A DNA stretch of 64,000 nucleotides from positions 62,001 through 126,000 of the forward strand of contig JAVKDD010000025.1 of NCBI GenBank assembly GCA_040222455.1. Reading direction: 5' to 3'. A program made the translations under genes and the position numbers. Origin of the DNA: RHLJ01 sp040222455. GTDB taxonomy: Bacteria > Bacteroidota > Rhodothermia > Balneolales > Balneolaceae. Below are positions 8,462 to 17,603 of this stretch, one piece after another. Numbering within the stretch: the stretch's first letter is position 1; each line of letters begins with the position of its first letter. Under the pieces are notes generated by a model. That model was not told the origin of the DNA. It searched no databases and saw only the letters and a list, made by a program, of their open reading frames with translations.

Positions 8462-10465
8462 TTATTTCTCTTTTTTGGAAGGTCTTTCCCAAGGCGTCCA
8501 ATTTTCTCCTAAAGTATATTTCTGGATCCATTTAATCTCTTCAATATCTCTGGTACGTTGATTTCGAGGTTCTCTGAAACCATGTGGTTCTCGTTTAAAA
8601 GCAATATATCGAGTATCAACTTTCCCGATATCTTTTAAGAACGTGAAGAAAATCTGACTCTGCATTGGTGTATCTGTTCGGTCTCTTAATCCATGTAAAA
8701 ATAACGTCGGTGTAGTTACGTCCATTGCATGTGAAGCTGGAGAACGTTCTCTATAACCTTCAGGGTTACTCCATGGTGTTCCACCAATATACCAAAGGCT
8801 AATATCATAATTAAAACCAACGCCATATTCTGATGTCCAGTCAGAAACCATTGCACCTAAAGAAGCAGCCTTAAATCTTCCAGTTTTTGTAATTACTGTA
8901 CCTCCCAGAATTCCTCCATAACTCCATCCTCTAACTGCCATTCTAGTGGGATCGATATTTTTATCTTTGATTAATTTATCAACACCCGACATTAAGTCTT
9001 GGTAATCACCGTCACCGATGTCGTTCATATTCCCACGTAGAAAATCATCTCCATAAGAAGTACTGCCTCTTACATTGGGTGCTAATTGTACGTATCCAAG
9101 TCCCGCCCAAACATGATATCGAGTACTAAAACTATTTGTAAACACTCCAGCAGGTCCACCATGAATATGTAGAAGAAATGGTGCTTTAGCATCTTTTTTT
9201 ACATCAGAAGGAGAGTATTTAATTCCTTCTATTTCTAATCCATCGGAACTTTTCCAAGTTACAATTTCATAGGTAGCCAGCTTTATACTATCCCGTATGA
9301 ATGGGTTTAAATCTGTTAATTTTACCGAATTTTCTATATCACTTATACTTGCAGTATATAAATCGGGAGGAGTCACTGCATCTTCTTTTGTAAACAGAAA
9401 TTTCTCTCTTTTTTTATCGAACCCTTCAATTGAAAGAGCCCCTTTAATATCTGAATGCTGACTTATTTCTCCAGAACTGATATCTAAGGAATATAAGTTT
9501 GAATTGGTTTTTACTTGACCATTAAAATAGATTTTTTTTCCATCTACACTTATATAATAGCCTCTGATATTTCCATTAAATTCCCCAGAAATAAGCTCAT
9601 ACTCTTTAGTACTGGCATTCATCTTCCAAAGCTTAGACTGACGTAATTCCCACATTTTATCATCAGCTGCCGTATAAATAAAGTGCACATTATCAGGTAA
9701 CCATGTAAGGCCTCCTTCTGGAGCCATATTTTCTGTAAGTTTGGTTCCCACCGAATCTCCGATTTGGAGCAAGTAGATCTCAGAGAGATTTCCTTGATTC
9801 CTTCGGTTTTCAAATCTTAAGGTATAAACTATTTTTTCTTGATTTGGAGAAACATCAAATCCACCAATCATATGCTCGCCTTTAGTGAGCTGAGTTTCTT
9901 CTTTTGTTTCAAGATCAAACTTCCAGAGTTGATTCCAGTTACTTTCTGTTTGACCATTTGGAGCTTCATCCATAAAATAATGGTCGTACCCAGCTTTATA
10001 TTCTTTCTGTTCCTCTGTGCTTTTAGGTTCTTCAGCAGTAAAATAAATCGCTTTACTGTCGTCAGACCACTCATAACTGCCCACGCTATTTTTATGTTTT
10101 GTAAGCTGAACCGCTTCCCCTCCTGATGTTGGGAGAAGGAAAATTTGAGAAGCTTCACCAACTCTCCTTTTTAATGAAACATATTTTCCATCAGGTGAAT
10201 ATGTAATACTACTTCCTCCTTCTTCACCTAAATATTGATAGCTTTCACCACCACCCGCTGGTATATAAAAATACTTTGTCTCATACGTATTTTTATCCCA
10301 ATCTAATTCTCTTTTTCCAAAAATAACCGATTCTCCATCGGGAGAAATTAATGGAGAACTAATGCCTACCATATTCAGGTAGTCATCCGTGGTCATGGCT
10401 CTTTTCTGAGCTGATACGTTAATAGAAATAGTTAAAACAAGAAGAGTAATTATTAATTGACGCAT
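8462..10465 (-). CDS. Secreted S9 family prolyl-oligopeptidase-like peptidase
   Basis: The 667-residue enzyme has an N-terminal signal peptide (MRQLIITLLVLTISINVSA-Q), a WD40-like/TolB-type beta-propeller over roughly residues 30-400, and a C-terminal alpha/beta hydrolase domain. The catalytic triad is visible: Ser515 in GWSYGG, Asp595 in HGLRDRTD and His628 in EPHGF. These are the hallmarks of the acylaminoacyl-peptidase / dipeptidyl-peptidase branch of family S9, which trims oligopeptides. The export signal places it in the periplasm or at the outer membrane. It is monocistronic and 100 bp downstream of serS on the same strand. Confidence 0.93.
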   Translation of the reverse strand: MRQLIITLLVLTISINVSAQKRAMTTDDYLNMVGISSPLISPDGESVIFGKRELDWDKNTYETKYFYIPAGGGESYQYLGEEGGSSITYSPDGKYVSLKRRVGEASQIFLLPTSGGEAVQLTKHKNSVGSYEWSDDSKAIYFTAEEPKSTEEQKEYKAGYDHYFMDEAPNGQTESNWNQLWKFDLETKEETQLTKGEHMIGGFDVSPNQEKIVYTLRFENRRNQGNLSEIYLLQIGDSVGTKLTENMAPEGGLTWLPDNVHFIYTAADDKMWELRQSKLWKMNASTKEYELISGEFNGNIRGYYISVDGKKIYFNGQVKTNSNLYSLDISSGEISQHSDIKGALSIEGFDKKREKFLFTKEDAVTPPDLYTASISDIENSVKLTDLNPFIRDSIKLATYEIVTWKSSDGLEIEGIKYSPSDVKKDAKAPFLLHIHGGPAGVFTNSFSTRYHVWAGLGYVQLAPNVRGSTSYGDDFLRGNMNDIGDGDYQDLMSGVDKLIKDKNIDPTRMAVRGWSYGGILGGTVITKTGRFKAASLGAMVSDWTSEYGVGFNYDISLWYIGGTPWSNPEGYRERSPASHAMDVTTPTLFLHGLRDRTDTPMQSQIFFTFLKDIGKVDTRYIAFKREPHGFREPRNQRTRDIEEIKWIQKYTLGENWTPWERPSKKEK

Positions 10466-10565
10466 AGTGAACTTTGATTAATAAAAAGCCCAAATATAAT
10501 ACTATATCTACCAAATCATAGAGCTAGTAAATCGAAGTACGTCAACTTATTACCTACAAAACTGA

Positions 10566-11834
10566 TTATAAATAGTCTCTGCCAATAAACGGTTTTAATA
10601 CATCCGGCACTTTAACTTTTGCATTTTCCTCCTGATATGCTTCCAAAATGGCAGAAACAACTCTCGGGATTGCCAATGCTGAACCATTTAATGTATGTAC
10701 CATAGCTGTATTCTTTTCCTCTTTTCTATAACGAAGTTGCATGCGTCTTGCTTGAAAACTCTCGAAGTTTGAACATGAGCTTACTTCTAACCATCGTTGT
10801 TGACCAGGGCTCCAAACTTCAATATCATATTTCTTACTTTGTGTAAATCCCATATCTCCTGTACACATTAAAAGTGTTCTATAAGGAAGGTCTAAGTCCT
10901 GTAAAAGTTTCTCAGCATGCTCTCTCAAACTTTCCAATTCTTCATAAGAATTTTCTGGCTTAACGATTTTAACCAACTCCACTTTATCAAATTGGTGAAG
11001 GCGATTTAGCCCACGTACATCTTTTCCATAAGATCCTGCCTCTCTCCTCCAACAAGGAGTATAACACACATATTTGATTGGAAGATCTTGCTCTGCTAAA
11101 ATTTCATCGCGATGGAAATTTGTAACTGGAACCTCTGCCGTTGGTATTGCAAAAAAACCATCTCGAGGAATTTCATACATCATATCTTCTTTATCAGGAA
11201 TTTGTCCTGTTCCACGCGCAGAATCTTCATTTACAAAATAAGGTGCCTGAAGTTCGGTATAACCAACACTTCCTGCTTCATTTATAAAATAGTTTATCAA
11301 CGCACGCTGAAGCTGAGCAACTGGACCCACATAAAAAGGAAATCCTGCACCCGTTACTTTAACACCACGCTCAAAATCTACCCAACCATAGCGCTCTACA
11401 ATTTCCCAGTGCGGCTTCCTCCACTCATCTTTAAATGGAGTACCCCAAGTTGAGTATACTTCGTTGTCATTTTCAGATGCACCAACAGGTACACTAGCAT
11501 GTGGTACATTCGGGATTCTTAAAAGTAAGCTCTCTCTTTCCTCTTGTATAACTTTTACTTTTTCTTCCAGTGTTTTAATTTCTTCTTTAAGTGATGAGGT
11601 TTCTGCAATAATAGCCTGAGCTTCTTCTTTTTTCCCCTGACCCATTAATACACCAATTTGCTTGGCTTTTACATTGCTCTCGCTCCTGATACCGTCTGCT
11701 TGATGAACAATACTTCTCCATTCTTCATCTTTTGCCAATACTTCTGCAACTATTGAATTTTCTTTTTCCCCTTTTGCAAGCATTCCTTTTTCTACTTGCT
11801 CTTTGTTTGCTCTTATAAAATTGATATCCAGCAT
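10566..11834 (-). CDS. serS: Seryl-tRNA synthetase
   Basis: SerRS charges tRNA-Ser. The frame is open to an ATG at 11909, but the conserved N-terminus MLDINFIRANKEQV starts at the ATG at 11834. That ATG is preceded by a GAAGGT ribosome site, so I use it; the product is then 422 residues, the normal length. An N-terminal coiled-coil arm spans about residues 30-100. The class II core has motif 2 (CWRREAGSYGKD, then RLHQFDKVE) and motif 3 (NGSALAIPR). The serine pocket TAEVP is present. It is divergent from the Lrp-type regulator. Confidence 0.96.
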   Translation of the reverse strand: MLDINFIRANKEQVEKGMLAKGEKENSIVAEVLAKDEEWRSIVHQADGIRSESNVKAKQIGVLMGQGKKEEAQAIIAETSSLKEEIKTLEEKVKVIQEERESLLLRIPNVPHASVPVGASENDNEVYSTWGTPFKDEWRKPHWEIVERYGWVDFERGVKVTGAGFPFYVGPVAQLQRALINYFINEAGSVGYTELQAPYFVNEDSARGTGQIPDKEDMMYEIPRDGFFAIPTAEVPVTNFHRDEILAEQDLPIKYVCYTPCWRREAGSYGKDVRGLNRLHQFDKVELVKIVKPENSYEELESLREHAEKLLQDLDLPYRTLLMCTGDMGFTQSKKYDIEVWSPGQQRWLEVSSCSNFESFQARRMQLRYRKEEKNTAMVHTLNGSALAIPRVVSAILEAYQEENAKVKVPDVLKPFIGRDYL

Positions 11835-12021
11835 ACCTTCAACTTTTTTTGATTTTGATAAGAAGCTAAGATAAGACCTTAAGCGCTTTTGATTAATATT
11901 TTTTTGCACCTTCTCAAACTTTTATCTTTTATTTTTGATGGGGCTTATCTAACTTAAAACCTAAATAAATTAGGCAATTTTATAATTATCAAAGAAATTT
12001 TAGGAAGAAAGGGATTTTTAC

Positions 12022-12501
12022 ATGACTCATCTTTTAGACGATATTGACATAGCAATTTTAAATCACCTGCAAGAGAATGGAAGAGCGCAACGAAATAAGA
12101 TTGCAGAGCTTGTAAAACTATCTGTTCCATCTGTTTCTGAGCGAATGAAGAAGCTGGAAGAGCGAGGCCTTATCCAAGGTTATCATGCTATTTTAAATAG
12201 TAAAGATTTTAACTTCGATATAACTGCTTTTCTTTTTGTTCAAGTTGACGGCTCAGAAAACTATCCGGAATTTGTTCGTAAAGTTGAACATGCACCTGAA
12301 ATCTTAGAATGCCACTCAATTACTGGTGATGGTTCACATCTTTTAAAAGTAAGAACTAAAAATACAGCCTCATTTGAGAAACTTCTTTCAACCATACAAT
12401 CTTGGGAAGGAGTTGATAAAACACGATCTAATTTGGTTTTATCTAGTTTTAAAGAGACCAGAGCTCTACCCATAGAGCAAGCAACGGAAATGATTAAATA
12501 A
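12022..12501 (+). CDS. Lrp/AsnC family transcriptional regulator
   Basis: The 159-residue protein has an N-terminal winged helix-turn-helix (about residues 8-55, RNKIAELVKLSVPSVSERM as the recognition part) and a C-terminal RAM/AsnC ligand-binding domain. These regulators form octamers or larger rings and respond to amino acids. The effector and targets cannot be seen from the sequence. It lies between divergent serS and the sigma-54 activator, 85 bp upstream of the latter on the same strand. Confidence 0.92.
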   Translation: MTHLLDDIDIAILNHLQENGRAQRNKIAELVKLSVPSVSERMKKLEERGLIQGYHAILNSKDFNFDITAFLFVQVDGSENYPEFVRKVEHAPEILECHSITGDGSHLLKVRTKNTASFEKLLSTIQSWEGVDKTRSNLVLSSFKETRALPIEQATEMIK

Positions 12502-12586
12502 ACTCACCTTCACTTAATAAAAATGTTAATAAACACCTTGGGATTCGTTACCTTTACGCCATAATGACAGACGTAAAAAAATAAGT

Positions 12587-13891
12587 ATGGATCGCGAAGT
12601 ATTTCAGGAACAGTTTGGTCTACTAGGGAATTCTCCTGCCGTTCGGCAAGTAGTAGATAAAATTATGCAGGTTTCAAAAACCGATATAACTGTGCTGTTG
12701 CAAGGTGAAAGTGGTGTGGGAAAAGATGTTACTGCCCGTGCAATTCATGGAACAAGTGAAAGAAAACACAATAACCTTGTAATAGTAAACTGCGGCGCTA
12801 TACCCGAAGGAATTATTGAAAGTGAACTATTTGGGCACGAAAAAGGAGCATTTACTGGTGCAAACGATGCTCGTGAAGGTTATTTCGAAAAAGCTGACGA
12901 AGGAACTATTTTTCTAGATGAAATAGGTGATACTCCTAAAAACGTTCAAGTGAAACTGCTCCGAGTTCTTGAAAACGGAGAATTTTTTCGAGTAGGTTCT
13001 AGCAAAGTTCAAAAAGTAGATGTTCGCCTAATCGCAGCAACAAATCGTGACCTTTGGCAAATGGTTAAGGAAGGAACTTTTCGTGAAGATTTATACTATC
13101 GTCTTGATACCGTTCAAATTCACCTACCACCGTTAAGAGAACGTCAGGAAGATGTGGTACCGATTTTTAGAAAGTTTGTACAAGAGTTCTCAGCAAGGTA
13201 TGACTCGGTTTTTAAAGGATTTTCTGATGATGCAAAAGAGTTGCTTATTTCTTATCGCTGGCCTGGTAATATTAGAGAACTTCGTAATGTAGCTGAGCAA
13301 TTGGTTGTACTTGAGAAGTCTCAGTTCATTGACGTCGAACGTCTTCAAAAATACTTAAAAGGTCGCCAACATGAGGGTTCAGCAGATAATCTTCCGATAG
13401 TTGCTGGCTCAGATCAATCAAAAGAAAATGATAAAGGATTTGATCGGCGTGATCGCGAGTTAGTATTTAGAGCTTTAGTTGAACTTAGAAATGATATTGG
13501 TGACGTAAAAAGAATGCTTGGCAGCGTACTTTACTCTTCTCTTTCTGATAAGGGAATTAAAGCATTGCCGCCTGCAGTTCGTGAAGACGTTATAAAACAA
13601 GATATGCCAACAAACCTAAATATAGATTTGGGGAATCAGGCTTCTTTAGGAATGAGTTCTTTCCCCGCTGAAGATGAAGGTGATGATGAACACGAAATTC
13701 TTGATAATGAAGAGTCTGACTTAAATCAGTTTTTTGGTGATGATGAAATTCCCTCAATTGAAGCAACAGAACAATTCCTAATAAAAAAAGCTCTTGATAA
13801 ATATGACGGAAATCGTCGAAAAGCCTCTGAAACGCTTGGAATTAGTGAACGGACACTCTACCGAAAACTAGATCAATATGGCCTTGCGTAA
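12587..13891 (+). CDS. Sigma-54-dependent activator with Fis-type HTH, no receiver domain
   Basis: This is a bacterial enhancer-binding protein of 434 residues. The AAA+ domain begins almost at the N-terminus: Walker A GESGVGKD at 40-47, the sigma-54 contact loop GAFTGA at 87-92, Walker B IFLDEIGD at about 108-115 and the R-finger segment FREDLYYRLD. A long acidic linker (about residues 260-390, with a run EDEGDDEHE) leads to a C-terminal Fis-type HTH (about 395-434). With no receiver, PAS or GAF domain, its activity is not controlled by a partner kinase in the usual way. It overlaps the following LptE-like gene by 14 bp. Confidence 0.93.
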   Translation: MDREVFQEQFGLLGNSPAVRQVVDKIMQVSKTDITVLLQGESGVGKDVTARAIHGTSERKHNNLVIVNCGAIPEGIIESELFGHEKGAFTGANDAREGYFEKADEGTIFLDEIGDTPKNVQVKLLRVLENGEFFRVGSSKVQKVDVRLIAATNRDLWQMVKEGTFREDLYYRLDTVQIHLPPLRERQEDVVPIFRKFVQEFSARYDSVFKGFSDDAKELLISYRWPGNIRELRNVAEQLVVLEKSQFIDVERLQKYLKGRQHEGSADNLPIVAGSDQSKENDKGFDRRDRELVFRALVELRNDIGDVKRMLGSVLYSSLSDKGIKALPPAVREDVIKQDMPTNLNIDLGNQASLGMSSFPAEDEGDDEHEILDNEESDLNQFFGDDEIPSIEATEQFLIKKALDKYDGNRRKASETLGISERTLYRKLDQYGLA

Positions 13892-14396
13892 ACTATTTTT
13901 ATTTAGTTTGATTCTTGTATTTCTGGGGCAAACAGGTTGCTTGAGATATAGCTTTACAGGTACATCAATTCCAGAAGGAGTAAACAGTATTTATATTCCC
14001 TTTTTTCCTGATCAATCAAATAGTGGTTTTGGAGATTTAAGTGATCGCCTTAATCAAGCTTTAATTGAACGGTTCGTAAATCAAAGTCGACTTCAACTGG
14101 CAAATAATGAGCAAGATGCTGATGCAATTTTAGACGGATCTATTGTAGCGTATAGTAACCGTCCGTTTAGTATTGGTGGAGATGAACAGGCAAATCAAAA
14201 CCAAGTTAGAATAAGTGTTAGAGGTACATTCGAGTACAATAATGAACCCGAAGCATTATGGAGTAACAAATCGTTTGATGGTACTTTTACCTTCGACACA
14301 ACCGATGACCCAATAAACGGAGAGCTTAATGCTGTTGATGAGGCCCTAGAACAAATTGCTAATAATATGTTTAATGATGCTGTTAGTAGTTGGTAA
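13878..14396 (+). CDS. lptE: LptE-like LPS-assembly lipoprotein
   Basis: The 172-residue protein has a signal peptide ending at a lipidation Cys (about residue 21, GQTGC). The mature part begins LRYSFTGTSIPEGVNSIYIPFF, the conserved start of the Bacteroidota LptE family. LptE plugs the LptD barrel and helps place LPS in the outer leaflet. The -3 position of the lipobox (Gln) is unusual. The gene overlaps the sigma-54 activator by 14 bp, an order also common in Bacteroidota, so the two are translationally coupled. No lptD is in the window. Confidence 0.82.
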   Translation: MALRKLFLFSLILVFLGQTGCLRYSFTGTSIPEGVNSIYIPFFPDQSNSGFGDLSDRLNQALIERFVNQSRLQLANNEQDADAILDGSIVAYSNRPFSIGGDEQANQNQVRISVRGTFEYNNEPEALWSNKSFDGTFTFDTTDDPINGELNAVDEALEQIANNMFNDAVSSW

Positions 14397-14442
14397 TTCA
14401 AATTGAAAATAATGCTCAGGCAATGTATTATTAACTCCAATC

Positions 14443-15048
14443 ATGCAAACTCTCCCATTTAACATACCGCGATCACTTTCTTCTTATGTAGAAAAGTTTG
14501 AGGAAAATCCTAAAAAGACAATCTCTAAGCTTCAAAAACACGTAAAAAAGCGTGATCCTGATGCAGTAGGACATTTTCTACTTGCATGGTTTTACCATAT
14601 TCAGGATCAAAATAGTAATGCTATAAAAGAGGCCTTAATAGCAAAAACTTATGCTCCCGGTAGTCCTTTAATGGAACACTTGCATTACTTTATGGTTCAT
14701 CCCGAATTGTTTGAAGCTTCCATTCCTTCTGCACAATACAATTCTGAAAAAAAATTACTACAAGCTAATAGAACTTCACCTATTCTAGATTTAGATCGTT
14801 TAATAGAGATGCTTGAAGCCGTTGAATCTCAACGCATTCAAATATCGATGGACGGAGAAGCTGATGAAACTGATTTAAGTGAAGAATCTACTGAGGTTGA
14901 AGATATAATTTCAGAAACTCTTGCTAAAATTCATGTAACACAGGGAAATAAAAAAGAAGCTATAAAAATGTATGAGCGCCTCATTACGATTAATGAAGAT
15001 AAAGCAGATACCTATTCTACCGAAATTTCAAAACTGAAAGAAAATTAA
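14443..15048 (+). CDS. TPR-like cytoplasmic protein
   Basis: The 201-residue protein has no signal peptide. It has two helical-repeat portions: an N-terminal part with HFLLAWFYHIQDQNSNAI and a C-terminal TPR, SETLAKIHVTQGNKKEAIKMYERLI. They are separated by an acidic linker (DGEADETDLSEESTEVED). The C-terminal TPR with a trailing EISKLKE is a common Bacteroidota arrangement in the gene after lptE, but its role is unknown. It ends 4 bp inside the convergent MBL hydrolase gene (14 bp-scale packing), so there is little room for a terminator. Confidence 0.75.
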   Translation: MQTLPFNIPRSLSSYVEKFEENPKKTISKLQKHVKKRDPDAVGHFLLAWFYHIQDQNSNAIKEALIAKTYAPGSPLMEHLHYFMVHPELFEASIPSAQYNSEKKLLQANRTSPILDLDRLIEMLEAVESQRIQISMDGEADETDLSEESTEVEDIISETLAKIHVTQGNKKEAIKMYERLITINEDKADTYSTEISKLKEN

Positions 15049-15680
15049 ATCCTTACAAAAGGATTATTCCTTTTTTCATGCTCAATAATAGTCTTTTCTC
15101 CATGCCCGGGGTAAACAAAGGTTTCCTCAGGCAAAGTATAAAGCTTCTCAATAATTGATTTTTTAAGAAGCTCAAAATCTCCTTGATAGAGATCTGTTCT
15201 CCCAATACTTTCTTTGAATAAAGCATCACCTACAATCAAAATCTTATCATCTTCAAAGTAAAGGGAGGTATGGTCTGGTGAATGCCCTGGCGTATACAAG
15301 CACTCAAACTCAAATGGGCCAACTTTAAACATACCTGAGCTTGGTAACGCTTCTGGTGTAAAACTAAATCCTATCTGATTTAACCCAAACATAGTGGCTT
15401 GATTTCCAAAATTTTCCCAAAGAAATAGGTCTTCAATATTTAGATAAACTGGAATTTCAAATTCTTTAAGAAGTCGCTGTAAACCTAAAACGTGATCAAC
15501 GTGCGCATGAGTAAGAACAACAGCTCGCAGCTCAGTTCCTGCTTCTTTGAGGTGATCTTTCAATGCGTGAAACTCGGATTCATTTGAAAAGCCTGGATCT
15601 ATTATTATGCTAGAATCTTCTTTTGAGAGTAGATACGTGTTCTCTAAAAATGGGCCAACTTCAAATTTTTTGATTTTCAT
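15045..15680 (-). CDS. MBL-fold metallo-hydrolase (glyoxalase II-like)
   Basis: The 211-residue protein has the metallo-beta-lactamase fold. The binuclear zinc motif is THAHVDHVLG (HXHXDH), with further ligands in PGHSPDHTS, IVGDALF and the C-terminal YPGHGEKT. Such enzymes act on thioesters such as lactoylglutathione or on related substrates. Length and motif order fit the YcbL/glyoxalase II-like branch, but the substrate is not determined by sequence. No signal peptide is present. It overlaps the preceding convergent gene by 4 bp. Confidence 0.9.
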   Translation of the reverse strand: MKIKKFEVGPFLENTYLLSKEDSSIIIDPGFSNESEFHALKDHLKEAGTELRAVVLTHAHVDHVLGLQRLLKEFEIPVYLNIEDLFLWENFGNQATMFGLNQIGFSFTPEALPSSGMFKVGPFEFECLYTPGHSPDHTSLYFEDDKILIVGDALFKESIGRTDLYQGDFELLKKSIIEKLYTLPEETFVYPGHGEKTIIEHEKRNNPFVRI

Positions 15681-15691
15681 AAACTAAAAAT

Positions 15692-15727
15692 AAAAAAAGG
15701 ATGCGATCAAAACTGATGCATCCTTTT
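15692..15727 (-). terminator. Intrinsic terminator downstream of rpmE
   Basis: On the minus strand AAGGATGCATC pairs with GATCGCATCCTT (one bulge) and is followed by seven T. It lies just 3' of rpmE and upstream of the MBL hydrolase gene. Confidence 0.85.
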
Positions 15728-15752
15728 AAAAATATTGTTAAAGAAATGTTTC

Positions 15753-15968
15753 TTATTTCTTTTTTGCGTCGTACATGCGCTTAAAGCGATCAACTCGACC
15801 TGCTTTAGCAGTAAAAGACTTACGAGTATAAAAAGGGTGGTTTGTAGAATCAATCTCACTCTTGTATACACCGTCAGCAGTTTTCAAGGTGCTACGAGTC
15901 TGAATTTCAGAACCGTCACTTAAAACGACTGTAATTTCTTTATAATCTGGATGTATTCCTTTTTTCAT
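15753..15968 (-). CDS. rpmE: 50S ribosomal protein bL31, zinc-less form
   Basis: The 71-residue protein begins MKKGIHPDY and has the conserved TNHPFYTRKSF and AGRVDRFK segments of bL31. It contains no cysteine at all. The CXXC pairs of zinc-binding bL31 are replaced (VVLSDGSE where the first pair would be), so it is a C-minus paralog type that does not need zinc. It is close to the length of short bL31 rather than the longer type B. It is monocistronic with its own terminator. Confidence 0.95.
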   Translation of the reverse strand: MKKGIHPDYKEITVVLSDGSEIQTRSTLKTADGVYKSEIDSTNHPFYTRKSFTAKAGRVDRFKRMYDAKKK

Positions 15969-16040
15969 AATAATCTTTACTTCCTTCAGTTTTTTGGAAA
16001 GGCTACAAATATAAGATTATATCTTCGCGAATTCAATGTT

Positions 16041-17552
16041 TTATATATCGAAATCTTTAAAATCTTCTTCATCTAAATTTCCGAAAGAGGAAAACATGGA
16101 GCCAACCATATCGGTATACGAAATATGATCATCCAAATCTTGTTTACTTAACATAGAATTTTGATGCAATGCTTCTAATACTAAATCCATCCATGCGTAA
16201 GTTTCTTCTTCCGAAGAAGGTTTAACTTTTTTACTCACCAATTCTTGGAGCCCATCCACTTTAGCTAATTCAGTTCTATATTTATCGTTTGTAAGCGTAT
16301 CTGGAAGATTGACTTCTTTGCCATTAGAGAACCAATCCGTTATCATTTTATAGCTATTTTTCTCATCTTCAGATCTACTTTGAGGGTCAGGAAAATGCTT
16401 TTTAAACACCTTACTTATTGATTTCCCAATAATGTGTTTGGCAACACTTATAGCTCCTTCCTGTTCTCCTTCATATACCAGTTCTAATTTACCAGTTAAT
16501 GCAGGAACCATATGGTATAAATCAGCAATTCGAACAGTAGTTTCTGACTCACTGTTGATTACGGCTCTTCGTTCTGCTGACGATATTATTTGTTCCATCG
16601 CCGTAATTGTCATTCTCGTAGAAACACCGCTTTTTTGATCAACATATTCAGAGTCTCTTGCCTCAAAAGCTGCTTGTTCGAGTACCTCACGGTATATATC
16701 ATATATATGAACTTTAATAGCTTCATCTCTATTATCCCAGGCTTCCTGTTTAGTTATACTGATCCCAATTTCTAATTCTTTAGGATAATGCGTTATGATT
16801 TGAGCATCAATTCGGTCTTTTAACGGAGTTATAATGTTTCCTCGGTTTGTATAATCTTCTGGATTTGCCGAAAAAGCCATTGAAATATCCAACGGGATAC
16901 GAACATTAAATCCCCTAATCTGAATATCTCTTTCCTGCATTATGTTCAATAGGGCCACTTGTATTCTTGGTTGCAAGTCAGGCAGCTCATTAATTACGAA
17001 AATTCCTCTGTTTGTCCGAGGAATAAGACCATAATTAATTGCATTCTCATCCGCTAAGTTTAATTTTTGGGTGGCAGCTTTTATAGGATCTATATCTCCA
17101 ATCAAATCGGCTACTGTAGTATCTGGTGTTGCTAATTTTTCGCCATAACGATGTGACCGATGTACCCATGAAATAGGTGTATTATCACCTTTTTCGGCAA
17201 TTAAATCTTTAGCAAATCTCGAAAGTGGTTTAAACGGATCATCATTTATTTCTGAACCTTCAATAATCGGCATATACTCATCAAGAAACTGAACCAATAA
17301 CCTTAAAATCTTAGTTTTAGCCTGCCCTCTTAAGCCTAATAAAATCATATCGTGGCGAGAAAAAATAGCATGTTGGATTTGAGGAAGCACCGTTTTTTCA
17401 TATCCTAATACACCTTCAAATAATGTGTCTCCTGCTTTAATTTTTGCAATGAGATTTTTTCTGATTTCATCCTTTACAGAAATGGATTCCCAACCACTCT
17501 CTTTTAATTCTTTTAAGTTCCGAACACTCTTATATAATTCTTTCATTACCAT
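16041..17552 (-). CDS. MoxR/ChlI-like AAA+ ATPase
   Basis: The 503-residue protein is a helix-2-insert clade AAA+ ATPase similar to magnesium-chelatase ChlI/MoxR. The Walker A is the atypical GLRGQAKTK at 73-81, with Ala where the usual Gly precedes the lysine. Walker B is IFVINELPDL, and a sensor I segment MAFSANPEDYTNRG follows. Such ATPases usually act with a VWA-domain partner as chaperone or activator, but none is adjacent here. Its function is unknown. Two start ATGs six bases apart (17552 and 17546) are both possible. pabB lies 51 bp upstream on the same strand. Confidence 0.85.
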   Translation of the reverse strand: MVMKELYKSVRNLKELKESGWESISVKDEIRKNLIAKIKAGDTLFEGVLGYEKTVLPQIQHAIFSRHDMILLGLRGQAKTKILRLLVQFLDEYMPIIEGSEINDDPFKPLSRFAKDLIAEKGDNTPISWVHRSHRYGEKLATPDTTVADLIGDIDPIKAATQKLNLADENAINYGLIPRTNRGIFVINELPDLQPRIQVALLNIMQERDIQIRGFNVRIPLDISMAFSANPEDYTNRGNIITPLKDRIDAQIITHYPKELEIGISITKQEAWDNRDEAIKVHIYDIYREVLEQAAFEARDSEYVDQKSGVSTRMTITAMEQIISSAERRAVINSESETTVRIADLYHMVPALTGKLELVYEGEQEGAISVAKHIIGKSISKVFKKHFPDPQSRSEDEKNSYKMITDWFSNGKEVNLPDTLTNDKYRTELAKVDGLQELVSKKVKPSSEEETYAWMDLVLEALHQNSMLSKQDLDDHISYTDMVGSMFSSFGNLDEEDFKDFDI

Positions 17553-17603
17553 TTATTTTGAAGTGATTTTAATGCATAACTTTTGCCTTACTTATTTCAT
17601 TCA

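Noticed and set aside
11835..11909. N-terminal extension of SerRS
   Set aside because: The conserved SerRS N-terminus and a ribosome-site-like GAAGGT support the start at 11834.
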